From Erpobdella octoculata (taxonomy: Eukaryota; Annelida; Clitellata; Hirudinida; Erpobdellidae), in the NCBI GenBank assembly GCA_963978895.1, contig OZ022245.1, positions 23,450,968 through 23,514,967 on the forward strand: DNA of 64,000 nucleotides, read 5' to 3'. Of the stretch, positions 1 through 12,815 are shown one piece after another. Under the pieces are notes generated by a model that was not told the origin of the DNA, ran no database searches, and was given only the letters and a program-made list of their open reading frames with translations. The stretch's first letter is position 1, and every line of letters starts with the position of its first letter. The position numbers and the translations under genes were made by a program.

Positions 1-1173
1 GTCTGGTTTGAGTGCAAATAGCAGAGCGATGCTCCAGCAGCCAGGATTCAACGTAAGGCATCGGATTCCAGAGGCTGAGCGGTGGTCCATTTGAATGAAT
101 TGCCGAGTAGAGACAGTGTGAATTAGAAGGGAAGCTCAGGTGTTAGTGATGATATTGTTCATGAAACTGAAACTGCGTTTGCACTCAACAGTGCTGGAGG
201 GTAAAATGTTGAACAAGTTTGAAGTAGCACAAGATTATTCGGAATTTGTATGGAATCCTGAAAATAGTCACGCATCCCATTTATGAATTGCGACTCTTCG
301 AAACCATGCGAATCTCCATTTCACCATATCGAATTGAGACATTTTGTGGCCAGTTGTCGGTATTGAGGATTGCAATAGCTGCAATAACTTCCTCTGCTCC
401 AACGTTAGTGGTACTGCAAAGTCGCTGACGCATGTTGTCTACAAAGGATTGAATAAATTGCTTTGGTGTGATGAATCTCAATCGATCGTTGAATGCCAAC
501 GTTTATAAACACTTTCTGTTCTAATGCTTGAATTGCCATTGTTTGAATTTTACCAGGATCTTCTTTGAAAGATTCCAACACACAAATTATTCTTTTGATG
601 ATATAATGTGCTTGAGGAATGGTGACAGTGAACGACTGCAACTCCAGCGACTGCTTTGACAGTTTGACAGCTCCTTTAATGGGTCATAGAGCAAGCCCAG
701 GTCCAAGAGAAAGTTGGTGGTCTCCAAACGTATTTTGTATTTTCTGCGAGTATAATTGTTTGCATCAACAGCAGAAGCTTCAGTGGCGATGCAAAGCCTC
801 ACATGAAATCCAAACGGATATGACTGCTTGTAGAATACTGGCCACCCACCGCATAACCAAAATTTGGCCAATTTTTAACACGCGAGAGTCGAGTTCGGCT
901 GCCACTTCTCTTAATTTTCTGGCCATAAACAAAAACAAACAAGGGGTGAACCGGTTTGCCTACGGATCAGGTAGCCTGGGTGTATCGTGTGTTAAAACAC
1001 AAGACGCCCTCCGAGAAACAAAAGAGTGCCAACTTCTACCCATACGAAAATAAAGTAGAAAAAGCTGTGCCTAAACGGAAAAACTTATAAAAAGCTGTGC
1101 CTATACGGAAGATTGGACAAAAGAGCTGTGCCTATACGGCGTATGGGATCGTACAGGCTCCACTACACCACTG
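1..1173 (-). mobile_element. Degenerate transposon copy, left arm of a long-range inverted repeat
   Basis: The reverse complement of this stretch matches 22587-23457 over most of its length. This copy also contains about 400 bp (roughly 640-1030) that the other lacks. Its right end carries spaced copies of a motif read here as AAGCTGTGCCTATACGG, ending in CACTACACCACTG near 1173. Read from outside, that end begins CAGTGGTGTA, which resembles a hAT-type terminus. Reading frames on the minus strand (for example 281-499, 405-641) are short and broken, with no domain I recognise. The window edge cuts the other end. Family assignment is inference. Confidence 0.6.
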
Positions 1174-1286
1174 GGTACAAGTTACTATAGACCAGATACG
1201 GATTTACAAAATTCTAGAGGACTATTTATTTAATTTTCATTAAATATACATTTAATAATTTTGTAAGATTTTCAAAAACTGCCAAC

Positions 1287-1538
1287 CTTATCATTGAAAA
1301 GAGCAGCAAAAGCTCTTCCTAATTCGCAATACTCAGCCAGGGACATGGAAGAGAATGGACCAATAACGAGAAGAAAAAATCTCGTAGGCAGAGACACTTC
1401 GGATAAACCTTCGATGACGCTCGACGTTTTCAAACGGAAAATACCCATAATTGGCTGCTCTAGAAAGTCTACTTGACCAATCAAAATGTTGGCTGTTTCG
1501 GTGCTGTTCGGGATCTTGCTCATTAATTTTTTGTTAGG
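1287..1538 (-). CDS. SLC4: SLC4 exon F (VDFLEQP block)
   Basis: The acceptor is TTTTGCAG|CCTAAC and the donor GATAAG|GTTGGC. It encodes [20 protein letters not shown], then a strand-rich stretch through [12 protein letters not shown] to [13 protein letters not shown]. These match the conserved core of the SLC4 cytoplasmic domain. A transposon copy starts about 110 bp beyond the donor, so the next exon is outside the window. Confidence 0.92.
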
Positions 1539-4500
1539 CTGCAAAAGTTTAAAACAGCAGACCCAAAGTCATTTAAACAAATTCAAGAAATTACAAACAA
1601 ATGAAAATAAGCAAAATATGTGATCAAGTTTCTTTAGATGATTTTTTTCTTGCGAATTTGATTATAAAGTAATTTTAAGTCATCAAATTATTAAAATTTA
1701 TTTTTTATTCTTTGTTATCTTGTAATTTTGATTCTAAACAAGACCTGACATTTTACAAAAAATCCAGCGATTGTTCCATATTTAAATGCATATTTTCAAA
1801 ACATCTTAAGAAAACCATCTAAAAAATAACCATCTCCAATACCAATAAGAAAATCAAATTTTTTATCATGTTCATGTTCGCAAAAAGCAGACATTTTCTT
1901 GTTATATATCTTGTCAGATTAAAAATGCAAGCTGATATCTGTTTATTTCATGTATGTCGAATAAAATAATCAAAATTTACTGAATGAAACAGCTTATTAA
2001 ATCAATAAAAATAATTAATGTATTATAAAAAATTACAATATTTCTATTATAACTTTATCTATTGGTAAAAACTGTTTGAATGTATTTATTAATTTTTGAA
2101 ATTTAAATTTTTTTCCTAAATTCGAAATAGACTCATTATTTAGGTTTCATTTGGTTTTCTTCTAGCTAAAAATTTGTGTGCTAAGCATAAACATAAATTC
2201 TTTTAAAAAATCCAATTTTAGCAGTTCAAGAAAATATGCAATATAAATCATGTAAAAAATAAATGAAAAATGAAAACATGTTGACCTTATACGGTTTGAG
2301 ATCACAAGGTTGAATACCGTGCTGGAAAGAAGTGTATGCCGACCAGTAATCCTTTCCTTCTCTTTTCACCAATGACTTTCTTCTTGTAAAATTCCCTGAC
2401 AGTTTATACAAATCTATATGTATATCATATATAGTCATTGTAACTGAAGCTCAATATTATTTTCATTGTAGACATGTCGTACAGTACAGTACAGTACAGT
2501 ACAGTACAGTACAGTACAGTACAGTCTGTACAAGGGTCATAGGGCAAGTACTATAAAAATTTCTGCTGTCTTAATTTACGATGCTCATTAAATTATGATG
2601 CATATTACATTACAATGCACATTAACTTTACAAGGGACACTCCTTTGTAATGCACATTAAATTACAAGAACAGTGTCATTTGAGACTTACAAATATTAAA
2701 CTTTCTTGGTTTATATTGAAGAAGTTAAAAGTAGAATATTAAATATATACAAGTTTATATTTCAGTATAAAAGAATGATAATGCAATCATAGAAGGGAAA
2801 ATGATAATACTATTATAACCTTAAAATAAAACAAGCAGTAGGAATGCAATTGAAATTGTAAGATGAAAATAAACACATACAATTTAAAGTAAGAATATAA
2901 CCACAAAATGCAAATTTAAGATAAAATTCTGAGATGTAAAGTAAGAATGAAATTACACAATGTAAAGCACGAATATACTTACAGGATGTAAAGTAAGAAT
3001 ATAATAACATGATGTTAAGTTAGAATACAATTACATGATGTAAAGTAAGAATACAATTACACTATGTAAAGTAAGAATACAATTACATGATATAAAGTAA
3101 GAATACAATTACATGATGTAAAGTAAGAATACAATTACCAGATGCAAAGTGAGAATACGATTGAAGAATGTAATGCAAATCACATAAAAATTACTTTTAG
3201 AACAACCTTGATAAACAGGAGCAGAACGTATTCCTCCTTCATCTCTTCTGTTCTTTCGACTCGCTTTTGTATGCTTGTGCTTGTGCGGCTGGAGTAAAAT
3301 GTGTTTTATATTGCCTGCTGTTGTCTCACCAAGATCCAAGCTGTTCAATATGGATCCACAGATGCTATCTATAAATGTGCCTTTGCTTTTAGTCATAGAA
3401 TTTGAACTCATGAAATTTTAAACATTTGCGCTTCTAAATAGAAACTCAAGGTTTTAAAATTCATGACAAAAATGTTCAACATTTTATTGACCTTAAGCTG
3501 TGTAATTCAATAACAATAATGATGATAATAATAATTTTCATATTTAAAATTTGAAAAGACTGCAATGACAAACACAAAATAGAAATAAAATATCTAATAA
3601 AAGAAATAAAGCTACAAATTATGTCTCACGAGACGAGCTCGATTGATCTGCCCGTCAATATTTGACCTCGTGACGACTATTTGAACAAAGTCGTCCTCGT
3701 CGTCATGACTATTATTTGAACGTCCGACGGGCGGACTGGAAAATGCAATCCTTAAAAATTCGTCGGTGGAAAACACAACAACAACAAGACACACAGTGCC
3801 ATCGATAATAATCGGGTTTTTGAAATTTCTGTCAGAAATTTTTTTTCTAGAAAATTCAATTGATCATTTTTAATGATGCCGTTCCTTCAACTTCATCACC
3901 ATCTTCATCGTCCTCGTCATCGTCATCATCATCATTTCTACTACCACTTCAATACTCATCATCAACATCACTACCACCAGTGATCATTAACTTCTTTCAT
4001 TTCTACAGATAACTATAAATATGAAGAAAATTAATTCAAAAATACAAAAGCTATAATATAACACCGGAGGCAGTTATGCGATCTTTTCATTTACCAGATT
4101 ATTTAATAAAGCAGACATTTCCGATGACACGCAAGGAAAAATTTAATCTGCCATGAGAACTTGCTTCAGGAGAATTTGAAATGAGAAAATGCATAAAATT
4201 TACTTTTTTTAAGAGCAAAGTTTTGTGCAAACTTAGGCATAGGGGAACTTTATGTGGTGAGGGGAAACCTGGTCTGTCCAAAAAATAATAGAAATTTAAT
4301 TTTTATGAAACCCTCTTTTCATTTTTCCACAAAAAAACCTGATGATTAATTAGTCGCAGGTACTTTTCCCAAACATTTTTGAAACCCTATTTTCATTTTT
4401 CCTCTGCTTGCTTGAAAAATTAATAACCCACTGAAACGGGGGAGGGGGCATGTGCGCCCCTGCCCCCGTCTCCTGCAACAATGTGTGCAACAAAATATGC

Positions 4501-7500
4501 TTTCTAGAGCTTAATTGAAATGAAATATAATACATAAAACCACATTTGAGCTTCAAGTATGCTTTGTACGTCTCCGATTCATGCTTTTATGGTGTTTCAT
4601 TCATACAAATATTTCAGCGTTTTATTCTGAAACGTCGTCGTAGCAACATGAAATGTTTTCAAATTTTACATCTTTTCTAATTATGCAATTTCCTATCAAG
4701 GTACTTCCGCATGATGGCATTTATTATAAATTTCCTATCAAGGTACTTCCACATGATGGCATTTATTATAAATTTCCTATCAAGGTACTTCCGCATGATG
4801 GCATTTATTATAAATTTGCTATCAAGGTACTTCCGCATGATGGCATTTATTATAAATTTCCTATCAAGGTACTTCCGCATGATGGCATTTATTATAAATT
4901 TCCTATCAAGGTACTTCCGCATGATGGCATTTATTATAAATTTCCTATCAAGGTACTTCCACATGATGGCATTTATTATAAATTTCCTATCAAGGTACTT
5001 CCACATGATGGCATTTATTATAAATTTGCTATCAAGGTACTTCCGCATGATGGCATTTATTATAAATTTCCTATCAAGGTACTTCCGCATGATGGCATTT
5101 ATTATAAATTTCCTATCAAGGTACTTCCGCATGATGGCATTTATTATAAATTTCCTATCAAGGTACTTCCGCATGATGGCATTTATTATAAATTTCCTAT
5201 CAAGGTACTTCCACATGATGGCATTTATTATAAATTTCCTATCAAGGTACTTCCGCATGATGGCATTTATTATAAATTTCCTATCAAGGTACTTCCGCAT
5301 GATGGCATTTATTATAAATTTCCTATCAAGGTACTTCCGCATGATGGCATTTATTATAAATTTCCTATCAAGGTACTTCCACATGATGGCATTTATTATA
5401 AATTTCCTATCAAGGTACTTCCACATGATGGCATTTATTATAAATTTGCTATCAAGGTACTTCCGCATGATGGCATTTATTATAAATTTCCTATCAAGGT
5501 ACTTCCACATGATGGCATTTATTATAAATTTGCTATCAAGGTACTTCCGCATGATGGCATTTATTATAAATTTCCTATCAAGGTACTTCCACATGATGGC
5601 ATTTATTATAAATTTGCTATCAAGGTACTTCCGCATGATGGCATTTATTATAAATTTCCTATCAAGGTACTTCCACATGATGGCATTTATTATAAATTTG
5701 CTATCAAGGTACTTCCGCATGATGGCATTTATTATAAATTTGCATATTTCCTATCAAGGTACTTCCACATGATGGCATTTATTATAAATTTCCTATCAAG
5801 GTACTTCCACATGATGGCATTTATTATAAATTTCCTATCAAGGTACTTCCACATGATGGCATTTATTATAAATTTCCTATCAAGGTACTTCCGCATGATG
5901 GCATTTATTATAAATTTCCTATCAAGGTACTTCCGCATGATGGCATTTATTATAAATTTGCTATCAAGGTACTTCCGCATGATGGCATTTATTATAAATT
6001 TCCTATCAAGGTACTTCCACATGATGGCATTTATTATAAATTTGCTATCAAGGTACTTCCGCATGATGGCATTTATTATAAATTTCCTATCAAGGTACTT
6101 CCACATGATGGCATTTATTATAAATTTGCTATCAAGGTACTTCCGCATGATGGCATTTATTATAAATTTCCTATCAAGGTACTTCCACATGATGGCATTT
6201 ATTATAAATTTGCTATCAAGGTACTTCCGCATGATGGCATTTATTATAAATTTGCATATTTCCTATCAAGGTACTTCCACATGATGGCATTTATTATAAA
6301 TTTCCTATCAAGGTACTTCCACATGATGGCATTTATTATAAATTTCCTATCAAGGTACTTCCACATGATGGCATTTATTATAAATTTCCTATCAAGGTAC
6401 TTCCGCATGATGGCATTTATTATAAATTTCCTATCAAGGTACTTCCGCATGATGGCATTTATTATAAATTTCCTATCAAGGTACTTCCACATGATGGCAT
6501 TTATTATAAATTTCCTATCAAGGTACTTCCGCATGATGGCATTTATTATAAATTTCCTATCAAGGTACTTCCGCATGATGGCATTTATTATAAATTTCCT
6601 ATCAAGGTACTTCCACATGATGGCATTTATTATAAATTTCCTATCAAGGTACTTCCGCATGATGGCATTTATTATAAATTTCCTATCAAGGTACTTCCGC
6701 ATGATGGCATTTATTATAAATTTCCTATCAAGGTACTTCCACATGATGGCATTTATTATAAATTTCCTATCAAGGTACTTCCGCATGATGGCATTTATTA
6801 TAAATTTCCTATCAAGGTACTTCCACATGATGGCATTTATTATAAATTTCCTATCAAGGTACTTCCGCATGATGGCATTTATTATAAATTTCCTATCAAG
6901 GTACTTCCGCATGATGGCATTTATTATAAATTTCCTATCAAGGTACTTCCACATGATGGCATTTATTATAAATTTCCTATCAAGGTACTTCCGCATGATG
7001 GCATTTATTATAAATTTCCTATCAAGGTACTTCCACATGATGGCATTTATTATAAATTTCCTATCAAGGTACTTCCGCATGATGGCATTTATTATAAATT
7101 TCCTATCAAGGTACTTCCGCATGATGGCATTTATTATAAATTTCCTATCAAGGTACTTCCACATGATGGCATTTATTATAAATTTCCTATCAAGGTACTT
7201 CCACATGATGGCATTTATTATAAATTTCCTATCAAGGTACTTCCGCATGATGGCATTTATTATAAATTTCCTATCAAGGTACTTCCGCATGATGGCATTT
7301 ATTATAAATTTCCTATCAAGGTACTTCCGCATGATGGCATTTATTATAAATTTCCTATCAAGGTACTTCCACATGATGGCATTTATTATAAATTTCCTAT
7401 CAAGGTACTTCCACATGATGGCATTTATTATAAATTTCCTATCAAGGTACTTCCACATGATGGCATTTATTATAAATTTCCTATCAAGGTACTTCCGCAT

Positions 7501-10500
7501 GATGGCATTTATTATAAATTTGCATATCAAGGTACTTCCGCATGATGGCATTTATTATAAATTTCCTATCAAGGTACTTCCACATGATGGCATTTATTAT
7601 AAATTTGCATATTTTCTGGTGTGCAAACTTGAATGATAGTAGCTTTTCTGAAGAGGAAATGACAAGTTTTTTCAAAAAAGAGGATTTTGAAAGAATTAAA
7701 TTTATACTATTTATGTGAAATAATTTTTCATTAAATCCTCCTAACCTCATCTAACTTCTTCTTCAAAATTTTAATTTTTTTTTTATAAATTCAAGCATTC
7801 CCAAACCCGATACTGAAATGGATTGAAAATCTCTCAAGCACTACCTGCTTAGGTGGTTTTCAATACGAAACGGAAACACGAAAAAAAGACCTGCAAAATC
7901 GGAGAGTGAAGAAGATTTATTGTCGACGTGGAGATCTACGACACACTGCTTCGTCTTGACGGCTTTCCTCAACTCCAGCAGTGCGTGGAGCGATGAAGTA
8001 CTCACATGAGGTTTCGACCATCTACCACCCATTTCCACTTTCTCTTCATATTTCAACCACCTGCAGTGAAAACCAATTAGAGATAAAACAACCACTAAAT
8101 ACGGTACATTCAACAAATTAACGAGTAGCTAACTTTAGATGTTGAAATAGAGGAAGACAAAAATAATAAGCTAGCTTCCTTCAATAACAACTATCCAATA
8201 ATTAACTCATCATTAGCACTACTGCAATATACTATATAAACATCCAGTGAAGTTTTAAAACAAATGCACAGCACAGTTCATGTTTGTATTGAATTTTAAT
8301 GTGACAGACAGAGATTTTCCCACACAACAATTTATTCATTCCATGATACAAACATATACAATACATAGAGGTGCATGTGTATTGAAACTTCATTCAAATT
8401 CTCCTCTCTCCTTTAGTTAAACTTCCAAAATTGATAATTTATTATTTAAATAATTTTTACGAGAAACAACAAGTGAATAAATAATAAAAGATAAATACAA
8501 ACAAACTAATCTTTACTTCAATAAAAAAAACATTCTTGTCTAAAATAAATAAAATAAAATAAATTATTCACGACAATAAATTCAACAGGAAGGTCACATC
8601 TTTCTCTCTTTTTTTCTCCTAATTGGTTTCTCATTTTTTAAAACAAACAAACAAACAGACAAAACGAAATCTGCTCTACTCTGTAGGAAGAAGGTACAAG
8701 TACCAACTGCCATTAGGCAAATCAGTTTCACACGGTGATGATGATGATTTCAAGAAGGGGTGATGATGATAATGATGATTTCAAGGAGGGGTGATAATGA
8801 TGATGATGATTTCAAGGATGATGATGATGGTGGTGGTGATGATAATGATGATTTCAAGAAGGAGTGGTGGTGATGATGATGATGATGCTGATGATTTCAA
8901 GGAGGGGTAATGATGATGATGATTGCAAGGTGGGCTGATGATGATGGTGATTTCGAGGAGGGGTGATGATGATGATGATTTCGAGGAGGGGTGATGATGA
9001 TGATGATTTCGAGGAGGGGTGATGATGCTTTTAAGGAAGGGTGATGATGATGATGATTAAGCCAGTAAATCATGTCGACTGGAAGAGGAAAAAAAGACAG
9101 GAAAAAGAGTCTGGAAGGTGTCTTGTCTGGTATTCATGATTTCATTATTACCACCCTTCTATATGAGATTCATCCATCATGATAAAAACAACAAAGAGGT
9201 CATCAGCTTTCTAATTTCAATATTTTCACAAGTTTTCGTATTTATTGATTTATTTATGAAATGCATCTGTTTAATATCTTTATATTATGTACACATCTGT
9301 TCAATATACTTATTTAAATTACATTGTGTACACAAAAACAACTACTACAAAATTACTCTAATATATATAATGACATTCCTTAGCTTATGATATTATTGTT
9401 TTAAGGTATTACAGTTTACTCCACTTATAACAAATTTCATTTATAACAAACTCAGGTCAGCTATATTTGAGAGGGCACTATCCCATCCCATGTGTTGTAT
9501 CCCATCCCATGTGTTGTATCCACAGTGACAGGATATTTATTGAATAAAACGCAATAATACACACCCCAGAACACAAACAGAAACTTTTCGTGGTACATCC
9601 AGTCAAACTGACAAAGTAGAAATGCTAACTTTCTGAATTAATGCAATTATATCAAGTTCAGATTCAATAAAACTGTAATTGTCCTAAAATATATCTATAT
9701 TATAGTAGCCAACGTCACTCACTCACTCATTCACTCACTCACTGATTCTGTCACGCTTACGTAATTAGTCGTATAGACGATATCAATGTGCACGTAAGAA
9801 TTTATTGCGCGCAGGCGTGTAATAAAAGTTATTATGCAATTGTTCCTATATACACTTTCATTCCTAGAGATCAAAAGAAGTGGCGCTGCAATCGAAAAAT
9901 ATTATATAATGAGATTTAAAAAATCTCAGAAGCAAGGACCACTTCTCAACGATGGCCGTCAATTTAGAAGAAATGTCGTGTATACTGAAATTCTTTAATA
10001 ACTAATTATTGCACTCTTTAATTTTCACATCCTTTGAATTTATATGAAATACGTTAGTAAATTAAAAATTTAAACACAATAAAAAATTTAATTAAATTTG
10101 CTTATATATAAAAAAATTCTTATGGTTATCAAATGTCATTTTGTTTTTGTTGACTATTTTTTATAAAATGTATCTAAAGTACATCGTAATTTTAAAACAT
10201 CCGTCCTTGGGACGGGCAAAACCACTAGTTATTTATAAGAAACATTGTTTTGTATAAATGAAAATTAAATAAAAATTTATTAATAAAAATAAAATAAATA
10301 ACAAAAATCAAAATCAGTGACTTGTTTTTAAACTACGAATGTGGAATATGAGATGAATTTGTATCGTTGCTAACTGAGATTATTTCCATATAAAACAAAT
10401 CAATATAAGATAAGTGAAAGAAATAAAAAAAAGTCAAGAATTCTTTTCTGGATAAAAAAGAGTAAAGATTGCACTAACAATGAGCAGAGTCATGCATGGA

Positions 10501-12815
10501 TGGATGAGAAAATGAGAGCTTGGGAGAAAATAGTGTCAAGAAAACCTAGAGATAAAACCTAGTTTCAGTTCTGTTTCAGAAGATATAAAATATACAGAAA
10601 AGAAGTGCGTGGAGGATCTTGCAGGTATGGAATAACAAACAACTTAAAACACAATTGACCATGCAGAACTGAAGGTTAATTTCACAGCTTTATGTTTGCA
10701 ACAACAATTCTTTCTGAACAATTTAATTATTTTTAATATATATTTTAAATATCAAACCTTTAAGTTTCAGGAAAACATAAAACTTCAAAAATTTCAATTT
10801 TTGAATCAAAAAATTATTTTAGAAAATTTAATAAAATCCCAAATTAAATAGAATCGTCACTTTGAGTTTTCAAAACCCATCATCACTCTTCCACATATTA
10901 CAACATAAGTACTACATCTCCACAACATCAGTACTACATCTCCACAACATCAGTACTAAATCTACACAACATCAGTACTACATCTCTACAACATCAGTAC
11001 CTCATCTCCACAACATCAGTACCTCATCTCCACAACATCAGTACTACATCTCTACAATATACATACTACATCTCTACAACATCAGTACATGTTATCATCA
11101 ACATACAACATTTCTACACAACAACCACAACAGTATCACATAAAACGTAAAACGATCTCCACACGACCATCCTCGCCTCTACACAGTATCGAGAACATTT
11201 GAATGAAGTACCTGACATAGTATCTACACAGCATCTACACAGTATTGAACACATTTGAATGAAGTACCTGACATAGTATCTACACAGTATCGAAAACATT
11301 TGAATGAAGTACCTGACATAGTATCTACACAGCATCTACACAGTATTGAACACATTTGAATGAAGTACCTGACATAGTATCTACACAGTATCGAAAACAT
11401 TTGAATGAAGTACCTGACATAGTATCTACACAGCATCTACACAGTATTGAGCACATTTGAATGAAGTACCTGACATAGTATCTACACAGCATCTACACAG
11501 TATTGAGCACATTTGAATGAAGTACCTGACATAGTATCTACACAGCATCTACACAGTATTGAGCACATTTGAATGAAGTACCTAACATAGTATCTACACA
11601 GCATCTACACAGTATTGAGCACATTTGAATGAAGTACCTGACATAGCATCTACACAGTATCTACACAGCATCTACACTATAAAGTACCTACCTGGCAGTC
11701 TCCTTCCATGCAATGCTGCCATCTTGAAAGTGACAAAGAATATTGAGTTGCGTGAAGAGAGAGTGGTGGTCCATTGTGAGGGGATTCCATAATCCGTTTG
11801 TCACATTTTGCTGGAGAATGCCACGAATCTAAATGAATAAAAAAAAACTCAACAAAAAAACGATGACTGATATAATTTATTCATAATCATTTTAAACTAG
11901 GATTTAGTTTTAAAAATGTGTTTCTAATATAATAAAAAAAACCTCTAACTTAAAGTATTTTATTAATAATTAAATACAAGCCTGAAGCAAAAACACGCCT
12001 TGCATAATCAGTTATAGTTAGTTTGTTAATTAGTTCGCGTGCTATTTTCGCTCAGGAAATTAATGAAACTTAAGAGCATTAAAGCAACAAAAGTATTGAA
12101 TTCCATGACTTGATCACATGATCGCAGCAGTCATTTCTGTAACGTCAGCAATTAACTCGAATTCATTATCTCAAATGTTTTCATTTAAATTCACATTTCA
12201 GTAACATTCTCAACACATTTCAGCAACTGCAATGAAAGGAGCAGTTGTTCACACGAAACATTTCTGCTAAATTAAATGAGATTATGAGATAAACCTTCTC
12301 AGAAACACAAAGAAAACAAAACTAAATAAATATAAAAAAGAAACAGAAAAAGTCGTAATTAATTACAAACAAGATCATCTTCATCAATCTACCTTCTTTA
12401 TTATAGAATTGCCTTCAAAAGGATAATTATCTGATGCTTCATCAGCTGTGATCGTGCAGGTAGTATCAGGGCACCTTAATTGGCTTGTAAAGGTGCGTGC
12501 CTCCTCGGTAAGCGTAACCATATGATTGGCACCATCTTTCACATCATTAGGTCGTTGAGAGATCAGCGGTTCGGAGAGGTGGTTTTGCACCGATCGACTT
12601 GCTGCGTTCTGAGCCTCCTCCTCGTTAGAAACAGTGCAACCACCACCAAAATTTTTTACTTCAACTTCTTCAACGCCAGCTAGCGCTTCGTCGGCCACTC
12701 TCGAACTAAGCCGATAATGTTCGCTTTGATGTCCTGTGCTGATGTTTGTAAGTTGTATGACTTGCAGTCTGTCTGGAAATGTTATTGATTTTGTAACGTT
12801 TCTCGTGTTGTCCAT
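1287..12815 (-). CDS. SLC4: SLC4-family bicarbonate transporter, 5' part (cytoplasmic domain; gene runs off the left edge)
   Basis: Six exons join in frame: 12815-12393, 11828-11692, 8060-7891, 3380-3207, 2395-2286 and 1538-1287. All introns are GT-AG and phases 0,2,1,1,0 are consistent across junctions. The product is the N-terminal cytoplasmic domain of a band-3/NBC-like anion or Na-bicarbonate transporter. Diagnostic segments are [59 protein letters not shown] and [20 protein letters not shown] and PTRF (rather than RWGKPHV and PVRF) lean towards the Na-coupled branch; this is inference from remembered family members. The multi-pass membrane domain is not in the window, so exons must continue left of position 1. 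Introns are repeat-rich. The start at 12813-12815 is chosen because a protein-like acidic N-terminus follows. An in-frame upstream Met at 12894-12896 is the alternative. Confidence 0.87.
2286..2395 (-). CDS. SLC4: SLC4 exon E (variable linker)
   Basis: Flanked by TGTCAG|GGAAT and TATAAG|GTCAAC, it keeps the frame from exon D (phase 1) to exon F (phase 0). It encodes [20 protein letters not shown] and ends DLKPYK. It has no motif of its own. It sits where SLC4 members carry a variable, often alternatively spliced, linker. Confidence 0.65.
2479..2525. repeat. (GTACA)n microsatellite
   Basis: About nine perfect copies of the pentamer ACAGT, intronic to SLC4. Confidence 0.9.
2865..3175. repeat. 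~26-bp imperfect minisatellite
   Basis: Diverged tandem copies of ATGTAAAGTAAGAATACAAT-type units lie just downstream of SLC4 exon D on the gene strand. Confidence 0.75.
3207..3380 (-). CDS. SLC4: SLC4 exon D
   Basis: The acceptor is AGCAAAG|GCACATTT and the donor ATCAAG|GTTGTT. It encodes [20 protein letters not shown], then [20 protein letters not shown] and a basic tail. Position and the His/Lys-rich run match the loop after the LLDLxxxT strand in SLC4 proteins. Phase 1 on both sides agrees with the neighbours. Confidence 0.75.
3876..3990. repeat. CAT/TCA-rich low-complexity tract
   Basis: Degenerate trinucleotide repeat within an SLC4 intron. Together with the rest of 3381-4688, nothing coding is visible. 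Confidence 0.6.
4689..7611. repeat. 69-copy 42-bp minisatellite array
   Basis: Units of exactly 42 bp (TTTCCTATCAAGGTACTTCC + GCATGATGGCATTTATTATAAA) form three blocks of 25, 12 and 30 copies at 4689-5738, 5747-6250 and 6259-7518. A 43-bp unit at 7519-7561 and one more copy at 7562-7603 follow. Blocks are separated by an 8-bp TTTGCATA spacer (5739-5746, 6251-6258, and again at the end). Only two positions vary commonly: G/A in CCGCAT/CCACAT, and C/G in TTTCCT/TTTGCT. Because 42 is divisible by 3, two plus frames and one minus frame stay open for hundreds of codons. These long ORFs are arithmetic by-products, not genes. The array sits wholly inside the SLC4 intron between 7890 and 3381. Confidence 0.97.
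7891..8060 (-). CDS. SLC4: SLC4 exon C (RWSKPHV block)
   Basis: The acceptor is CACTGCAG|G and the donor TTTGCAG|GTCTTT. It encodes [20 protein letters not shown] and continues to LSDFA. This is the most conserved block of the SLC4 cytoplasmic domain, so the family call rests largely on this exon and exon F. Confidence 0.92.
8734..9058. repeat. GAT-rich minisatellite
   Basis: Runs of GATGAT are punctuated by TTTCAAGGAGGGGT-type spacers. This is a compound repeat in an SLC4 intron. Confidence 0.85.
9694..10229 (+). mobile_element. Non-autonomous Helitron with intact ends
   Basis: The 5' end is TCTATATTATAG, preceded by A at 9693. The 3' end is CTAGT at 10225-10229, followed by T. Ten bases upstream of CTAGT is a perfect hairpin CCGTCC-TTG-GGACGG at 10201-10215. 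This is the classic Helitron architecture (5' TC, 3' hairpin plus CTRRT, insertion between A and T). A CACTCACTCACT run lies near the 5' end. No coding capacity is visible in the 536 bp. Confidence 0.8.
10902..11100. repeat. 22-bp minisatellite
   Basis: Imperfect tandem units of CAACATCAGTACTACATCTC type. Confidence 0.85.
11207..11680. repeat. 56-bp minisatellite beside an SLC4 donor site
   Basis: Units contain TTTGAATGAAGTACCTGACA and two or three CTACACAG steps. Near-identical 56-bp spacing is clear in the later copies. The array ends about 10 bp from the donor of SLC4 exon B. Confidence 0.85.
11692..11828 (-). CDS. SLC4: SLC4 exon B
   Basis: The acceptor is ATTTAG|ATTCG and the donor GCCAG|GTAGGT. 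It encodes [20 protein letters not shown] and then LFTQLN...WKETA, the conserved lead-in to the RW(L/I)K(Y/F)EE motif. The Arg codon is split AG|G across the next intron. The donor lies within about 15 bp of the end of a 56-bp minisatellite array. Confidence 0.85.
12393..12815 (-). CDS. SLC4: SLC4 exon A (N-terminus)
   Basis: Encodes 141 residues from MDNTRNVTK to NSIIKK and ends at AAG|GTAGAT in phase 0. The segment is hydrophilic with acidic stretches and has no recognised motif, as is usual for the variable N-terminus of this family. Membership is inferred from frame and phase continuity with the next exon. An extended start 27 residues upstream is possible. Confidence 0.65.

Noticed and set aside
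4689..7611. CRISPR-like regular array
   Set aside because: Units are contiguous with no unique spacers, and the context is a eukaryotic intron.
4653..7636. Large repetitive proteins of 347-543 aa in the 42-bp array
   Set aside because: They arise because the unit is a multiple of three without stops in several frames; no start context, splice sites or non-repeat domain.
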